Origin: Deinococcus grandis
GTDB lineage: Bacteria; Deinococcota; Deinococci; Deinococcales; Deinococcaceae
DNA: 64,000 nt
Assembly (NCBI RefSeq): GCF_001485435.1
Contig: NZ_BCMS01000004.1
Location: forward strand, 62,001 to 126,000
Direction: 5' to 3'
Every line of letters starts with the position of its first letter. Position 1 is the stretch's first letter. Below the pieces are notes generated by a model. The model saw only the letters and a program-made list of their open reading frames with translations. It made no database searches and was not told where the DNA came from. A program made the position numbers and the translations under genes. Shown here one piece after another: positions 25,235-33,713 of this stretch.

Positions 25235-27292
25235 TCAAATCAGATGCAGCCCCACGGCAAGGATGTGCTTGCACAGGTGCACGCTATCCGGGCAGTCGCA
25301 GGTGAGCGTGTCGCCGTGCCGAGTGACGATGCGGCCCTCGCTGCCGCCAGTGACCGTCCAGCCGTGCGCTGTGGGGGTGACGGTCAAGAGGCGGGCGCGG
25401 GCGAGCCGGGCCGGGTCGGCGAGGACCCTCCGGGCGCATGGTGCGGGAGTCGGCTCGGTCAGCGGTATGGGACCGTAAGCCTGGGCGGCCCCGATGAGCC
25501 GTTCCGCGGTGCGGGGCGTGAACCCGGCGGCGGTGAGCTGCGCGGGGAACGTGCGGGCGAGCGTGGGGAGGTCCGGGACGCCGGCATCGCTGAGCGTGCG
25601 GGCCGTGACCTGCCCAACCCCACTGAGGAGCGCGAGAGTGGCGGTGCGTGGGGGAAGCTGCGCGGCGAGGCTCACGCGGGTGAGGTTCACGCTGACGCTC
25701 GGGGCGAGGGCATGCCAGGCACTCACGATCCGCAGCGCCTCCTCGCGCAGGGCCGTCAGGGTTGGCTCGTGCAGGCCACTCAGCTCCGCGGCCCCGTCGT
25801 CCCCGTGGTGGGTGGTGGCGTGCAGGAGGGCCGCGCCGATCACCGCGTCCGGCGGGGCGGTGCCCGCGTCCAGCGTGCGGGACGGAACGCTCATCAGGGC
25901 ATCGACGAGGGTGGCGCGCGACTCGTCCCCGAGGCTGGGCAGGCGGACATGCGCGGCGGCGGCCAGCAGCACGTCCAGCACCGTCGGGTCCTGCGGCAGG
26001 GCGCGAACGGCCGCGACGACGGGCACAGGGAGCAGCGCCTGACTGGCCACGCGGCCCAGTGGCGTGACGCTGAGCACGCCCCCATGATCGGCGAGGGCAC
26101 CCTGCTGGAGGAGCGTCGCCACGGCGCGGGGGGCGTTCAGGGTTCCGGTGTGTGCCGCGAAGGTCTGCTGGGCCATGCGGGTCGCCTGTGCGCGGGTGCG
26201 GGTGTACCCGCCATCCACGCAGCCGAGCAGGAAACCCAGCAGGTGCTCGCCGCGGCTCAGGGGACTGCCGAGCGGTTCGAAGCGGCCGCGTTCGTACTGG
26301 CCGGGCTGCTCCGCGCGGGTGCCGAGCACCGTGACCTGGGCGCGCGTGGCGCCGGGCCGTCCGGCGCGTCCGGCGCGCTGCCACGCGGCGTTCACGGTCA
26401 GTTCCTGCCGACCGTCGGGGCCGAACGTGGTGAGGTCGTACAGAACGACGTGCTCGGCGGGAAGGTTCACGCCGACTTCCAGGGTGGGCGTGGCGATCAG
26501 GACGCGGGTGTGGCCCGCCCGGAAGTTCGCCTCGACCTTGGCCCGGGTGTCGGGGGTGAGGCCCGCATGGTGCGCGGCGCTGGCGTGCCCGGCCGTCTGG
26601 AGCTGCGCGGCGAGATCAGCGGCCCGCTGGCGGCCGTGCACGAACACCAGCGTGGACTCCCCGGGCGTGAGCACCCGCTGGAGGGCGGCGGGTTTGTCGG
26701 CGACTGCGCGGACGGTCCTGGCGGTCCAGGTGAGTGGCATCGGTCGGATGCCACCCCCAATGTGGAGGGCGCCCAGCCAGTCGGCGAGCACGCGGGGGTT
26801 CCCGCAGGTGGCCGTCAGGGCCAGGACGCGCAGGAGGGGCAGCGCGGCCCGCAGGCGCGTGAGGGCGGCGTCCAGGGCAGCGCCGCGTGCGGGGTCACTG
26901 ATGGTGTGGATCTCGTCGGTGATCAGGAGGCCCACCCGCGCGAGCCAGGGGTGGTGGCGGCGCCAGCGGCGCGTCACGAGGTCCAGGCGTTCGGGCGTCA
27001 TGATCAGGACCTGCGCGGCGCGGTACGGGGGGCTGGGCTGGCCGCGGGTGAAGGCCTGCACGCGGCCGGGCAAGTCCGCCCAGGTGCGGGCGATCTCGTG
27101 CGCGAGGGCTTTGGTGGGCACGGTCACGATGACGCGTTCGCCGCACGTGAGGGCGTGCCGGGCGGCTTCGCGGGCGAGGTGTGTCTTGCCGCTCCCGGTG
27201 GGGCTCGTGATCAGGGCGCTGACGGGGAGCGTGGTCACGCCGCACGCCAGGGCGAGATCCGGGCCGGAGAGGCGTGGCGCGGTGCCGGTCAC
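25235..27292 (-). CDS. Ski2-like superfamily 2 helicase with SWIM zinc finger
   Basis: 685 residues. Motif I PTGSGKTH (31-38), Ia TVPTKALAHE, motif II DEIH, VLALTATCGN (III), FVHGRQRA (IV), GVNLPAEHVV and QRAGRAGRPG (VI). After the helicase core come a winged-helix/helical region, a helix-hairpin-helix stretch (LLSGVGQVTARTLSDAGV) and a C-terminal SWIM finger CDCPDSVHLCKH. The layout is Hel308/Ski2-like with an added DNA-binding finger. The ATG overlaps the stop of the transglycosylase-like gene, so the two are coupled. Confidence 0.85.
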   Translation of the reverse strand: MTGTAPRLSGPDLALACGVTTLPVSALITSPTGSGKTHLAREAARHALTCGERVIVTVPTKALAHEIARTWADLPGRVQAFTRGQPSPPYRAAQVLIMTPERLDLVTRRWRRHHPWLARVGLLITDEIHTISDPARGAALDAALTRLRAALPLLRVLALTATCGNPRVLADWLGALHIGGGIRPMPLTWTARTVRAVADKPAALQRVLTPGESTLVFVHGRQRAADLAAQLQTAGHASAAHHAGLTPDTRAKVEANFRAGHTRVLIATPTLEVGVNLPAEHVVLYDLTTFGPDGRQELTVNAAWQRAGRAGRPGATRAQVTVLGTRAEQPGQYERGRFEPLGSPLSRGEHLLGFLLGCVDGGYTRTRAQATRMAQQTFAAHTGTLNAPRAVATLLQQGALADHGGVLSVTPLGRVASQALLPVPVVAAVRALPQDPTVLDVLLAAAAHVRLPSLGDESRATLVDALMSVPSRTLDAGTAPPDAVIGAALLHATTHHGDDGAAELSGLHEPTLTALREEALRIVSAWHALAPSVSVNLTRVSLAAQLPPRTATLALLSGVGQVTARTLSDAGVPDLPTLARTFPAQLTAAGFTPRTAERLIGAAQAYGPIPLTEPTPAPCARRVLADPARLARARLLTVTPTAHGWTVTGGSEGRIVTRHGDTLTCDCPDSVHLCKHILAVGLHLI

Positions 27293-28119
27293 GCGCTCCT
27301 CCCGGGCGTGAGGGGTCGCCAGGCGGGGTGCAGGGCGAGGGGCACGTCCGCGTGCAGCGCGGTCAGGAGGTTCGTGACGGCGAGCCGCAGGCGTTCGTGC
27401 GGGGCGGCGTCCGGGATGACCTCGCCCGTCCAGGCGCGGCCATTGGCGGCCATGCGCTGGGGGCTGCTGGAGTCCACGGTGTTCGCGCCGGCCGTGAGGG
27501 CCGCGTGGATGGAGTCGGGGTGCCCGAGGCCGAACACGTGCAGGGGCAGCCCGGCGGGGAGCTGGGCACGGACGGTGCGGATTTCGTGCCGGAGGCGGTC
27601 CCGGTCAGCGCTGTGCGGGGCGAGGCCGCCGAGGGCGATGCCGTCCGGTCTCGCGGCGAGGATTCTGGTGAGGTCCTGGCCGGGCTGGACGCTGGCGTAC
27701 AGGGTGCCGGGGCGGATCTGGGACAGGGCCCACAGGGCATTGCGTTCCCCGAGGTGCAGGCGGCGCGCGCGTTCGTCGCTGCTGGCGGTGCTGGGCGCGG
27801 GGAAGTCGAGGGTGAAGCACACGGCAGCCCGCGCGCTGCGCTGCAGGTCGTACACGTCCAGCGGCGTGAGTGGGGCCGCGCCGGGCACGTGCAGCGCCGC
27901 GAACGGTCCGGTGTCCACGACGGTCGCGTGGGCGTCCAGGGCCTGGTACCCGCCGCTGTCGATCATCAGGGGCAGGGTGGGCAGGGGTGCGCCGGGCGCG
28001 GCGCGGAGTTCGGCGGCGCTGATCAGCGCGGCAGGCGCGTAACGTTCCACGTACGGGGTGAGGAGCGCGTCGAGTGGGAAGCGGTGGGTGAGGACCGGAA
28101 TGAAGCCGTGGAGAGTCAT
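27289..28119 (-). CDS. tRNA-guanine transglycosylase-like protein (DpdA-related)
   Basis: 276 residues from the ATG at 28119. TIM-barrel motifs of the TGT superfamily: LMIDSGGYQAL (Asp54, like the SDSGGFQ Asp of TGT), FTLDFP, YASVQPG, IALGGLAP and VFGLGHPDSIHAAL, then TVDSSSPQRM (Asp216, like DCVLPTR). The C-terminal zinc site of bacterial TGT is missing and the protein is about 100 residues shorter. It may exchange a base in tRNA or DNA; DpdA proteins of this fold insert 7-deazaguanines into DNA. Operon with the Ski2-like helicase. Confidence 0.65.
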   Translation of the reverse strand: MTLHGFIPVLTHRFPLDALLTPYVERYAPAALISAAELRAAPGAPLPTLPLMIDSGGYQALDAHATVVDTGPFAALHVPGAAPLTPLDVYDLQRSARAAVCFTLDFPAPSTASSDERARRLHLGERNALWALSQIRPGTLYASVQPGQDLTRILAARPDGIALGGLAPHSADRDRLRHEIRTVRAQLPAGLPLHVFGLGHPDSIHAALTAGANTVDSSSPQRMAANGRAWTGEVIPDAAPHERLRLAVTNLLTALHADVPLALHPAWRPLTPGRSA

Positions 28120-28131
28120 CAAGAGCAGGTG

Positions 28132-28156
28132 GGCCGGGGGGGGTTGCCCCCCGGCC
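28132..28156 (-). promoter_or_regulatory. Start-codon hairpin (10-bp stem)
   Basis: ggccgggggg/ccccccggcc, loop of 5; 12 bases before the ATG at 28119. The purine-rich half is first here, unlike other members. Confidence 0.65.
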
Positions 28157-28164
28157 AGCCCTGG

Positions 28165-28686
28165 TCAGTCCTGGGGTGTAGCCCGTTCCAGCTTCCAGCC
28201 TTCGCCGATGTGCCAGACCTCCGTCACGCGGGACCACCAGGGGGCACTGGCCCGGTAGGCGGCCAGGGCGCGGGTGGGCGTCAGGGTGGACGCGAACTTC
28301 ACGCTGCGGTACTGATCGGGTCCGTCGCCCGCCTCGCGGTAGACGATGGCCTTCTGGGCTCGCCGGTCGAAGGCCCGCGCCTCGCGGCGCGCGTCGTCGA
28401 TCTGGAGCAGGCACTCGATGGCGGTCTCCTCGTCGAACGGCACGGTGAGTTCGGGTCTGCCATTCTGGGCGGGGTAGGTGTGCGTGCCGAGGGTGGCGAC
28501 CCACGCGCGGAAGGCGGTCCCGCCTTCACGCGTATCGAAGTGTGCGCAGTTGGGGCCGCCGGTACCGCCGTTCTCGACGCTGCCGATCCGCTTGCCGTCC
28601 TTGTACAGCGTGCCAGTGAAGGCGACGCCGTCGTGGGTGGGGAGGTACTTCACGCCTTTGATGTCGTATCCATTGGGGTTGAACAT
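28165..28686 (-). CDS. Protein of unknown function
   Basis: 173 residues; ATG at 28686 chosen for the AGGAG in front of it. Beta-rich N-terminus (YDIKGVKYL...GVAFTGTLYKDGKRIGSVENGG) and a helical Arg-rich C-terminal part. No family recognised. It lies between the transglycosylase-like gene and another unknown gene, all in one direction. Confidence 0.6.
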   Translation of the reverse strand: MFNPNGYDIKGVKYLPTHDGVAFTGTLYKDGKRIGSVENGGTGGPNCAHFDTREGGTAFRAWVATLGTHTYPAQNGRPELTVPFDEETAIECLLQIDDARREARAFDRRAQKAIVYREAGDGPDQYRSVKFASTLTPTRALAAYRASAPWWSRVTEVWHIGEGWKLERATPQD

Positions 28687-28718
28687 GGTCACTCCTGTTG
28701 GGGTGGAATGGGGGCGGG

Positions 28719-29093
28719 TCAGAACGTCAGCGTCCAAGTCCCGTCGGGGTTGTGGGCGTACAGCTGCTCGCCGGTGAGCTGGGACGCGTGGCCGAGCACG
28801 TCAGCGGTGAGCTGCTCGTCCCGGATGATTTCGGCCTGCTCCCGGTCGAAGTTGTGCCCGGCGAGGCGACGCATCAGCCGTCGCCCGACGCGTTCCGTGG
28901 GCAGCAGGGCGCGGATGGCGAGCCCGGAGCGTTCGTGCGTGAGGGCCCACCCGGCGTGATCGAGCATGCGGTGCAGCGCGGCGCCGGGCAGGTCAGCGAG
29001 GCGGACGCAGGGCACGGTCTGGGTCTGATCGCCCTGTACGGCGCGGACTTCCCCAGGAATGAACCGGGATGGACGTTGTGTGGTCTGGGCCAT
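28719..29093 (-). CDS. Protein of unknown function
   Basis: 124 residues, mostly helical (LPGAALHRMLDHAGWALTHE, TERVGRRLMRRLAGHNF) with a beta-rich tail (TWTLTF). No family recognised. A 10-bp hairpin precedes the start. Confidence 0.6.
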   Translation of the reverse strand: MAQTTQRPSRFIPGEVRAVQGDQTQTVPCVRLADLPGAALHRMLDHAGWALTHERSGLAIRALLPTERVGRRLMRRLAGHNFDREQAEIIRDEQLTADVLGHASQLTGEQLYAHNPDGTWTLTF

Positions 29094-29102
29094 GCGTGCC
29101 CG

Positions 29103-29127
29103 TGGCCCCCGGGCGTGCCGGGGGCCA
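29103..29127 (-). promoter_or_regulatory. Start-codon hairpin (10-bp stem)
   Basis: tggcccccgg/ccgggggcca, loop GCGTG; 9 bases before the ATG at 29093. Confidence 0.75.
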
Positions 29128-29152
29128 TCACTTCTGGGCGGGGCGGGCAGCG

Positions 29153-29590
29153 CTACTTCCGGGTGGGACCGGGCGTCCGAGTGCCGCCCAGGCGTGGCTG
29201 GGCTGGTTGGATCGTCGTGGGGTCAGGGTGAGCGGCCAGCAGGTCCGCGATGGCCTGCGGGGCGGTCGCCGCGAGGACGGGTCGGTGGAGCGCTCGGCCC
29301 TGTGGGGTGGTCCACCAGGCCGCGAACACGAAGGTGAAGTCTGGCTGCTGCACGCGCAGTTCAACGGTGAGGTGATGGCCGGGCGTCAGGGGGACATCGA
29401 GGCCTGGGGCGGGCGGCAGCAGGACAGGCTGTTGGGCCGTCAGGTGTATCAGGGCAGCCTGGATGGTGGTGCCTTGGCCGATCACGGAGCTGTCCTTCCC
29501 GGTCTGAAGCCGGGCGCAGCACGTGTCGTTGTCGGCGAGGAGGACGAGGCGCGCGGGGAAATGGGGTTCGGTCACTGGCGGCGTGTCCAT
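29153..29590 (-). CDS. Protein of unknown function
   Basis: 145 residues from the ATG at 29590. A central segment (VELRVQQPDFTFVFAAWWTTPQGRAL) looks like a small beta-sandwich, then AATAPQAIADLLAAHPD. No family recognised. It ends 23 bases before the hairpin of the next gene and begins 35 bases after a PRTRC B gene. Confidence 0.55.
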   Translation of the reverse strand: MDTPPVTEPHFPARLVLLADNDTCCARLQTGKDSSVIGQGTTIQAALIHLTAQQPVLLPPAPGLDVPLTPGHHLTVELRVQQPDFTFVFAAWWTTPQGRALHRPVLAATAPQAIADLLAAHPDPTTIQPAQPRLGGTRTPGPTRK

Positions 29591-29625
29591 GACCCGCAGG
29601 GTGACGTGCCTGGGGGTGACGGCGA

Positions 29626-30363
29626 TCAGGTCAGGATCTGCCCGAGGGTTTGCCCGGCATTCACGAGCACGTCAGCCGGGAACGTGCCCTGCGCCTGCGC
29701 CGTGTCCAGCAGTTCCTCGTAGCTCTTCCCCCAGTTCATGTACCGGTCCGTGCGGCTCGGCCCGGTGAACTCCGACTGGAAGAACACCTCCTCCCAGTCA
29801 GGTTGCGTGTCCGGCATGCAGGCCTGTGGGTACGCGGTGGACCCCCGGCACACCTGTCCGCTGGGGAAGATGTTCCAGAACGGCGCGTGGCACACGGGGG
29901 TGTCCAGGGTGGGGCGCGTGTTCTCCCGGAGGGCGTACACGCTCAGGCTGCCCGGCCCGGCAATGAAGACCAGCGGTGGGTGGGGCACGGATTGCCCGGA
30001 GAAGCGGGCCACGCTGCCGGCCTGGGCGTACTTGGGGTTGAACAGGAGGGCTCGTTCCCCGGTGGGGATCCACCAGGCGCACGCGGTGGGTGAGGTGGCC
30101 AGCGTGTTCTCTCGGGTGGGCGTGAGGGCCCGGCCGCCCAGGGTCATCAGGAGGTCACGGGCGTCCTCACGGGTGAGGGCCTGCGCGGCGCCGAGCATGG
30201 CCCGGCCACGGCCGTCGTGCCGGATGCGGTGCTTGCGGGTGTACGCGCTGCTCAGGCCGTCCTGGCCGCCGGGCGCGTACAGGACCAGGGCGAGGATCGG
30301 TTCGTGCAGGGCGGGTGCAGTGCGCTGAGTGCGCTCGGTGGAGATGGTAATGGTGGCGCTCAT
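29626..30363 (-). CDS. PRTRC system protein B, copy 3
   Basis: 245 residues. Shares with two other genes in this window the PRTRC-B blocks ALLFNPKYAQAGSVARFSGQ, PHPPLVFIAGPGSLSVYALR, HAPFWNIFPSGQVCRG and the nearly invariant FTGPSRTDRYMNWGKSYEEL. PRTRC systems (ParB-Related, ThiF-Related Cassette) are plasmid or island modules of unknown function. This copy has been separated from the rest of the cassette by the plus-strand XRE-EamA insertion. Confidence 0.85.
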   Translation of the reverse strand: MSATITISTERTQRTAPALHEPILALVLYAPGGQDGLSSAYTRKHRIRHDGRGRAMLGAAQALTREDARDLLMTLGGRALTPTRENTLATSPTACAWWIPTGERALLFNPKYAQAGSVARFSGQSVPHPPLVFIAGPGSLSVYALRENTRPTLDTPVCHAPFWNIFPSGQVCRGSTAYPQACMPDTQPDWEEVFFQSEFTGPSRTDRYMNWGKSYEELLDTAQAQGTFPADVLVNAGQTLGQILT

Positions 30364-30373
30364 GCGTGCGGGG

Positions 30374-30393
30374 TGGCCCCCAGCTGGGGGCCA
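30374..30393 (-). promoter_or_regulatory. Start-codon hairpin (8-bp stem)
   Basis: tggccccc/gggggcca, loop AGCT; 10 bases before the ATG at 30363. Confidence 0.75.
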
Positions 30394-30441
30394 GCGCTTC
30401 ACGGGATGGGTGGGAATGTGTCGTGATTGGGAGGATTCGCC

Positions 30442-30470
30442 TTGCCGACCAAGGGAGTGTGCAGTATATT
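30442..30470 (+). promoter_or_regulatory. Promoter and operator of the XRE-cupin gene
   Basis: TTGCCG (-35), 17-bp spacer, TATATT (-10), then 6 bases to the ATG at 30477: leaderless. The -10 lies inside the inverted repeat GTGCA-N6-TGCAC, a likely site for autoregulation. Confidence 0.65.
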
Positions 30471-30476
30471 GCACGA

Positions 30477-31037
30477 ATGGCGGATGTCCTTGATCATGCC
30501 TTGCGCACACTGGCCGACAATCTTCGGCATCACCGAACCCAGCGCGCATGGACCCAAGATGATCTCGCGCAGGCTTCCGGGATCAGTCGCCGGATGATCG
30601 CCGCCCTCGAAGCCGCACAGAACAACGTCAGTCTCTCGACCCTCGATCACTTGGCCCAGGCGCTCAACCTGACTTTCGTCGAACTTGTTTCCCCCCGCCT
30701 GTCTGCCGGTACGGGCGAGGTGCAGCGCGGCGCCACCCTTTGGACTACACCGCATGCTGCCAGCCAGGCGGTCCTCATCAATACAGTTCCCGCGCGTCAC
30801 GGTACAGAACTCTGGCATTGGCACCTCAGCCCCGGCGAACATTACGCCGCGTCTCCCGACCCACAGGGCATGATGGAACTTCTGTATGTCCTGCACGGAC
30901 AACTGACCATTGAGTTTCAGGAACGTACCACGCACCTGCACGCTGGTGATTCCCTCACATATCCGTCCGATCAGCCCTACACGTACCGCAACACCGGTCC
31001 CACACTGACCGAATTCATTCGTAACGTCACCCACTAA
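30477..31037 (+). CDS. XRE-family regulator with C-terminal cupin domain
   Basis: 186 residues. Helix-turn-helix at about 12-66 (RAWTQDDLAQASGISRRMIAALEAAQNN). The cupin domain at about 105-175 has the HWHLSPGEHY and HAGDSLTYPSDQPYTYRN strands. Family members sense a small ligand and control a neighbouring transporter or catabolic gene, here the EamA exporter 66 bases downstream. Opposite in direction to the PRTRC genes and probably part of an inserted segment. Confidence 0.88.
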   Translation: MADVLDHALRTLADNLRHHRTQRAWTQDDLAQASGISRRMIAALEAAQNNVSLSTLDHLAQALNLTFVELVSPRLSAGTGEVQRGATLWTTPHAASQAVLINTVPARHGTELWHWHLSPGEHYAASPDPQGMMELLYVLHGQLTIEFQERTTHLHAGDSLTYPSDQPYTYRNTGPTLTEFIRNVTH

Positions 31038-31054
31038 GTGAGGTAAGCCCTTCA

Positions 31055-31075
31055 CCCCCATGCACCACATGGGGG
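31055..31075 (+). terminator. Hairpin between XRE-cupin and EamA genes
   Basis: cccccatg/catggggg with a 5-base loop followed by AAAG; may attenuate read-through or protect the mRNA end. Confidence 0.35.
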
Positions 31076-31103
31076 AAAGCCGGGCTGTACCCGAAGGAGC
31101 CCT

Positions 31104-32042
31104 ATGCGCCTCACCCGTCAAGAACTGCTGCTGGTCTTCATTACCATGATCTGGGGTGGCACTTTTCTCGCCATTCACCACGCCCTGGCCTACACCGGAC
31201 CCCTCTTCTTCGTCGGGGCTCGCTTTCTGGTCGCAGCCCTTCTCCTGACCACACTGACCTTTCGCACGCTCGGCCGTCCCACCAGAAACGAACTGGTCGC
31301 AGGCAGCCTGATCGGGACGGCGATCGGCGCAGGCTACGCCCTGCAAACGATTGGTCTGCAGACCATCCCCAGTAGTACGTCCGCGTTCATCACCGCGCTG
31401 TATGTCCCGCTGGTGCCCCTCTTGCAGTGGCTCTTCTTGCGCCGGCCCCCTTCGCTGATGGCGTGTATCGGCATCGCCCTGGCATTTGTTGGGCTCATCT
31501 TGGTGGCGAATCCGGACGGCGCCAGCCTCAGTTTTGGTGCAGGAGAATACTGGACACTTGCCAGTGCAGTCGCCATCGCCATCGAAATCATCTTGATCAG
31601 CGCCTTTTCCAGTCGCGTGGAAGCCAAGCGCGTGACTATCATCCAACTGCTGGTGGCTGCCCTGTTGGCCTTCATGGTGATGTGGCCTGCTGGGGAGAAG
31701 GTCCCTTCATTTTCTTGGACACTGGCCATCACAGTGGTCGCGCTGGGGGCAGCCAGCGCCCTCATTCAGTTCGGGATGAACTGGGCGCAGAAGACGGTGT
31801 CACCGACGCGCGCCACAGTCATTTACACGGGTGAACCCGTCTGGGCGGGCTTGATTGGTCGTATAGCAGGGGAACGTTTACCACTGCTGGCGCTGTTTGG
31901 AGGCTTGCTGATCGTTCTGGGTGTCCTCGTCAGTGAATTACCTGTGCCAGCGCGGCTCCGCACCCTACTGGATCGTCGACGCCCCCAGGCGGACGAGCCA
32001 CCTGCTGCGCCAGTCGCTCACCGACAGGATCACCAATCGTGA
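31104..32042 (+). CDS. EamA/DMT-superfamily transporter
   Basis: 312 residues, about ten membrane helices in two EamA repeats (first MIWGGTFLAIHHAL, second TRATVIYTGEPVWAGLIG). AAGGAG lies just before the ATG. Likely exporter of an amino acid or other small metabolite under control of the XRE-cupin protein. Its 3' end overlaps the convergent gene at 32030-32431 by 13 bases. Confidence 0.88.
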   Translation: MRLTRQELLLVFITMIWGGTFLAIHHALAYTGPLFFVGARFLVAALLLTTLTFRTLGRPTRNELVAGSLIGTAIGAGYALQTIGLQTIPSSTSAFITALYVPLVPLLQWLFLRRPPSLMACIGIALAFVGLILVANPDGASLSFGAGEYWTLASAVAIAIEIILISAFSSRVEAKRVTIIQLLVAALLAFMVMWPAGEKVPSFSWTLAITVVALGAASALIQFGMNWAQKTVSPTRATVIYTGEPVWAGLIGRIAGERLPLLALFGGLLIVLGVLVSELPVPARLRTLLDRRRPQADEPPAAPVAHRQDHQS

Positions 32043-32431
32043 TTCGTCTGCCCTTGAACAGCGCGCCGTATGGATGTTGGCCAGGGGTACAGGTGTTTCT
32101 GGATGACGCGCACCCGGCCGCTCGCCCTGAAGTCGGCGAGCACGTCGGTGATGTTGCCCGGGTGGGCGTGCGGGAAGGCCTGCTGCACGTCCACAGCGGT
32201 GACTCCTGGGTGGGTGTGCACGTAGTCCTCGATCAGGGCCCCAAGCGTGCCCTGTTCGAGTGCGGGGGCGTCCGGCGCGTTCGGTGCCTGGTGCCGCTGG
32301 ACGCGGAGGGTGCGCAGCGTCTCGTGATCCAGGTCATCCAGCAGGTGGATGAGGGCCCGGCGGGCCTGCCACGCCGGTTCAGCGGGGAAGTGAGTGCGGG
32401 CCATGTGGTCCAGAAGGCTGAGTTCGCTCAT
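32030..32431 (-). CDS. Protein with winged-helix-like C-terminus
   Basis: 133 residues from the ATG at 32431. Helical N-terminus (LDHMARTHFPAEPAWQARRALIHLL). Residues about 80-125 (PGVTAVDVQQAFPHAHPGNITDVLADFRASGRVRVI) look like a winged helix. No family recognised. Follows PRTRC F copy 3 in the operon. Confidence 0.6.
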   Translation of the reverse strand: MSELSLLDHMARTHFPAEPAWQARRALIHLLDDLDHETLRTLRVQRHQAPNAPDAPALEQGTLGALIEDYVHTHPGVTAVDVQQAFPHAHPGNITDVLADFRASGRVRVIQKHLYPWPTSIRRAVQGQTNHDW

Positions 32432-32440
32432 GCGCGTCCG

Positions 32441-32461
32441 TGGCCCCCGGACAGGGGGCCA
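32441..32461 (-). promoter_or_regulatory. Start-codon hairpin (8-bp stem)
   Basis: tggccccc/gggggcca, loop GGACA; 9 bases before the ATG at 32431. Confidence 0.75.
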
Positions 32462-32469
32462 GGGCTGCG

Positions 32470-33477
32470 TCACGAGGTGGCGCCGCGGGTGAGGGCGTCC
32501 CACATGGCGCGCGAGCGGGCCTGCACGTCCGCGACCGCGCGCAGGTACCTCAGTGCGGCCTCGTGTGAAGCCCAGTCGCGGACTTCGAGCATGGCCAGGG
32601 ATTCGACGGGGCTCTCCGTGTGCGGCATGCCGAGCAGGTCGGTCGCGTCCCGGTGGAATTCCAGCACGGGGTCCCGCTCCGGGGTGTCCTGGCAGATCAC
32701 CACGTCGATCACCCCCGGGTGCAGGCTGTCCTCGGCCCAGGCGCGCGTGGTGCGCCACTCGAATGGCAGCGTGGCGAGGTGCGCGAGCAGGTCCGCGGCC
32801 TCCGTCAGCCCTGGGACCGCGCGGTGCGCGTGCAGGCGGGTCTGGAGGGAGCGGGCCACGTCGTCTGGCGCAGTCCACGTGTCCATGGGGTACGTGCGGC
32901 CCAGGTCGTACGGTGTGGGTGCGCCCTGGCGCTGCAGCCAGCGGCACAGGTCCCGCGCGCGGGGTTCGCGGGTGCGTTCCTCGTGCTCGGCTTCGCTGAG
33001 GGCTTCAAGGTGGTCATCCCACCACGTCTCCCCGAACCGTAGGGCCTCCTCGCCCTGGACGGCGTCCTGACCGGTGAAGACGGGCTGATACGGGGCGAGA
33101 GCTGCGCGCAGGGCGAACATCAGGGCGCCAAACAGGTACCGGTCCCGGGCGCGCAGATCCGCGCGCAGGGCCCGGAGATCCAGCACCCGGCCGGACTGGG
33201 GCAGGACCTCCACGCCGATAGTGGCCGTGTTGTGCTGCGAGTACCCGCACAGGAGGGTGATATCGAGGCGCACGTCCGGCGCGCTGAGCTCTGCCCGCCA
33301 AGTGTCCACGTACGAGTTCAAGATGTACGACTCCGGCGTCTCGCCCGGACGGGGGACGCGGCGGGGGATGAGGCCCGCCTGCGTGAGGTGTAGGGCGAGG
33401 GTGCACGCGGCGTCCATGACGCCCTCCTCCACGGGGCGGGTGACGTACCCGGTGGGGAGGTGGTGCGCGCGGGGCAC
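32470..33477 (-). CDS. PRTRC system protein F, copy 3 (divergent)
   Basis: About 335 residues from a GTG at 33477; the frame is open further upstream to 33777 but overlaps two other genes there. Aligns with the F-like genes at 36.5 and 40.6 kb around YLFGALMFALRAALAPYQPVFTG, the Trp-rich middle and the region before VDVVICQD. More divergent than the other two. The preceding small gene (33513-33713) ends CTGCTGCCCTGA, and the F frame runs through that sequence one base earlier. Start uncertain: CTG at 33516, GTG at 33477 or a -1 frameshift from the small gene. Confidence 0.65.
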   Translation of the reverse strand: MPRAHHLPTGYVTRPVEEGVMDAACTLALHLTQAGLIPRRVPRPGETPESYILNSYVDTWRAELSAPDVRLDITLLCGYSQHNTATIGVEVLPQSGRVLDLRALRADLRARDRYLFGALMFALRAALAPYQPVFTGQDAVQGEEALRFGETWWDDHLEALSEAEHEERTREPRARDLCRWLQRQGAPTPYDLGRTYPMDTWTAPDDVARSLQTRLHAHRAVPGLTEAADLLAHLATLPFEWRTTRAWAEDSLHPGVIDVVICQDTPERDPVLEFHRDATDLLGMPHTESPVESLAMLEVRDWASHEAALRYLRAVADVQARSRAMWDALTRGATS

Positions 33478-33512
33478 ATTCAGGGGGGCCAGCCCGGGCG
33501 TGCGGGGGGTGG

Positions 33513-33713
33513 TCAGGGCAGCAGGGGTGGCGGGGGCAAGCGCGGATCGGGTGGCGTCCGCTCCTGCGTCCGTGTGAATTTGACCAGGGCGCGGGTGAGC
33601 GCCTCGGGGGCGCGCGTACGCGGGGCGAGCGTGCGGAGCGGGAGCTGCCGGGTGCGGTGCGAGTCGAGCCATGTGGCGAACTCCTCCTCGGAGATGGTCG
33701 GGATGGGCGTCAT
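33513..33713 (-). CDS. Small PRTRC-associated protein, copy 3 (ends PLLP)
   Basis: 66 residues. The ATG at 33713 overlaps the ThiF stop (ATGA). It shares with the small genes at 37507 and 41636 an ALxxAL...TR helix and the C-terminal PLLP followed directly by stop. Each of the three sits just before, and overlaps in another frame, a PRTRC F gene. Function unknown. Confidence 0.65.
   Translation of the reverse strand: MTPIPTISEEEFATWLDSHRTRQLPLRTLAPRTRAPEALTRALVKFTRTQERTPPDPRLPPPPLLP

Noticed and set aside
25244..28042. 932-residue plus-strand open frame
   Set aside because: Shadow of the helicase and TGT-like genes; composition is Gly/Arg repeats typical of antisense GC-rich DNA.
29128..29364. 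78-residue minus-strand frame ending next to a hairpin
   Set aside because: It overlaps a longer, more protein-like frame (29153-29590); its stop position beside the hairpin is suggestive but the translation is low-complexity.
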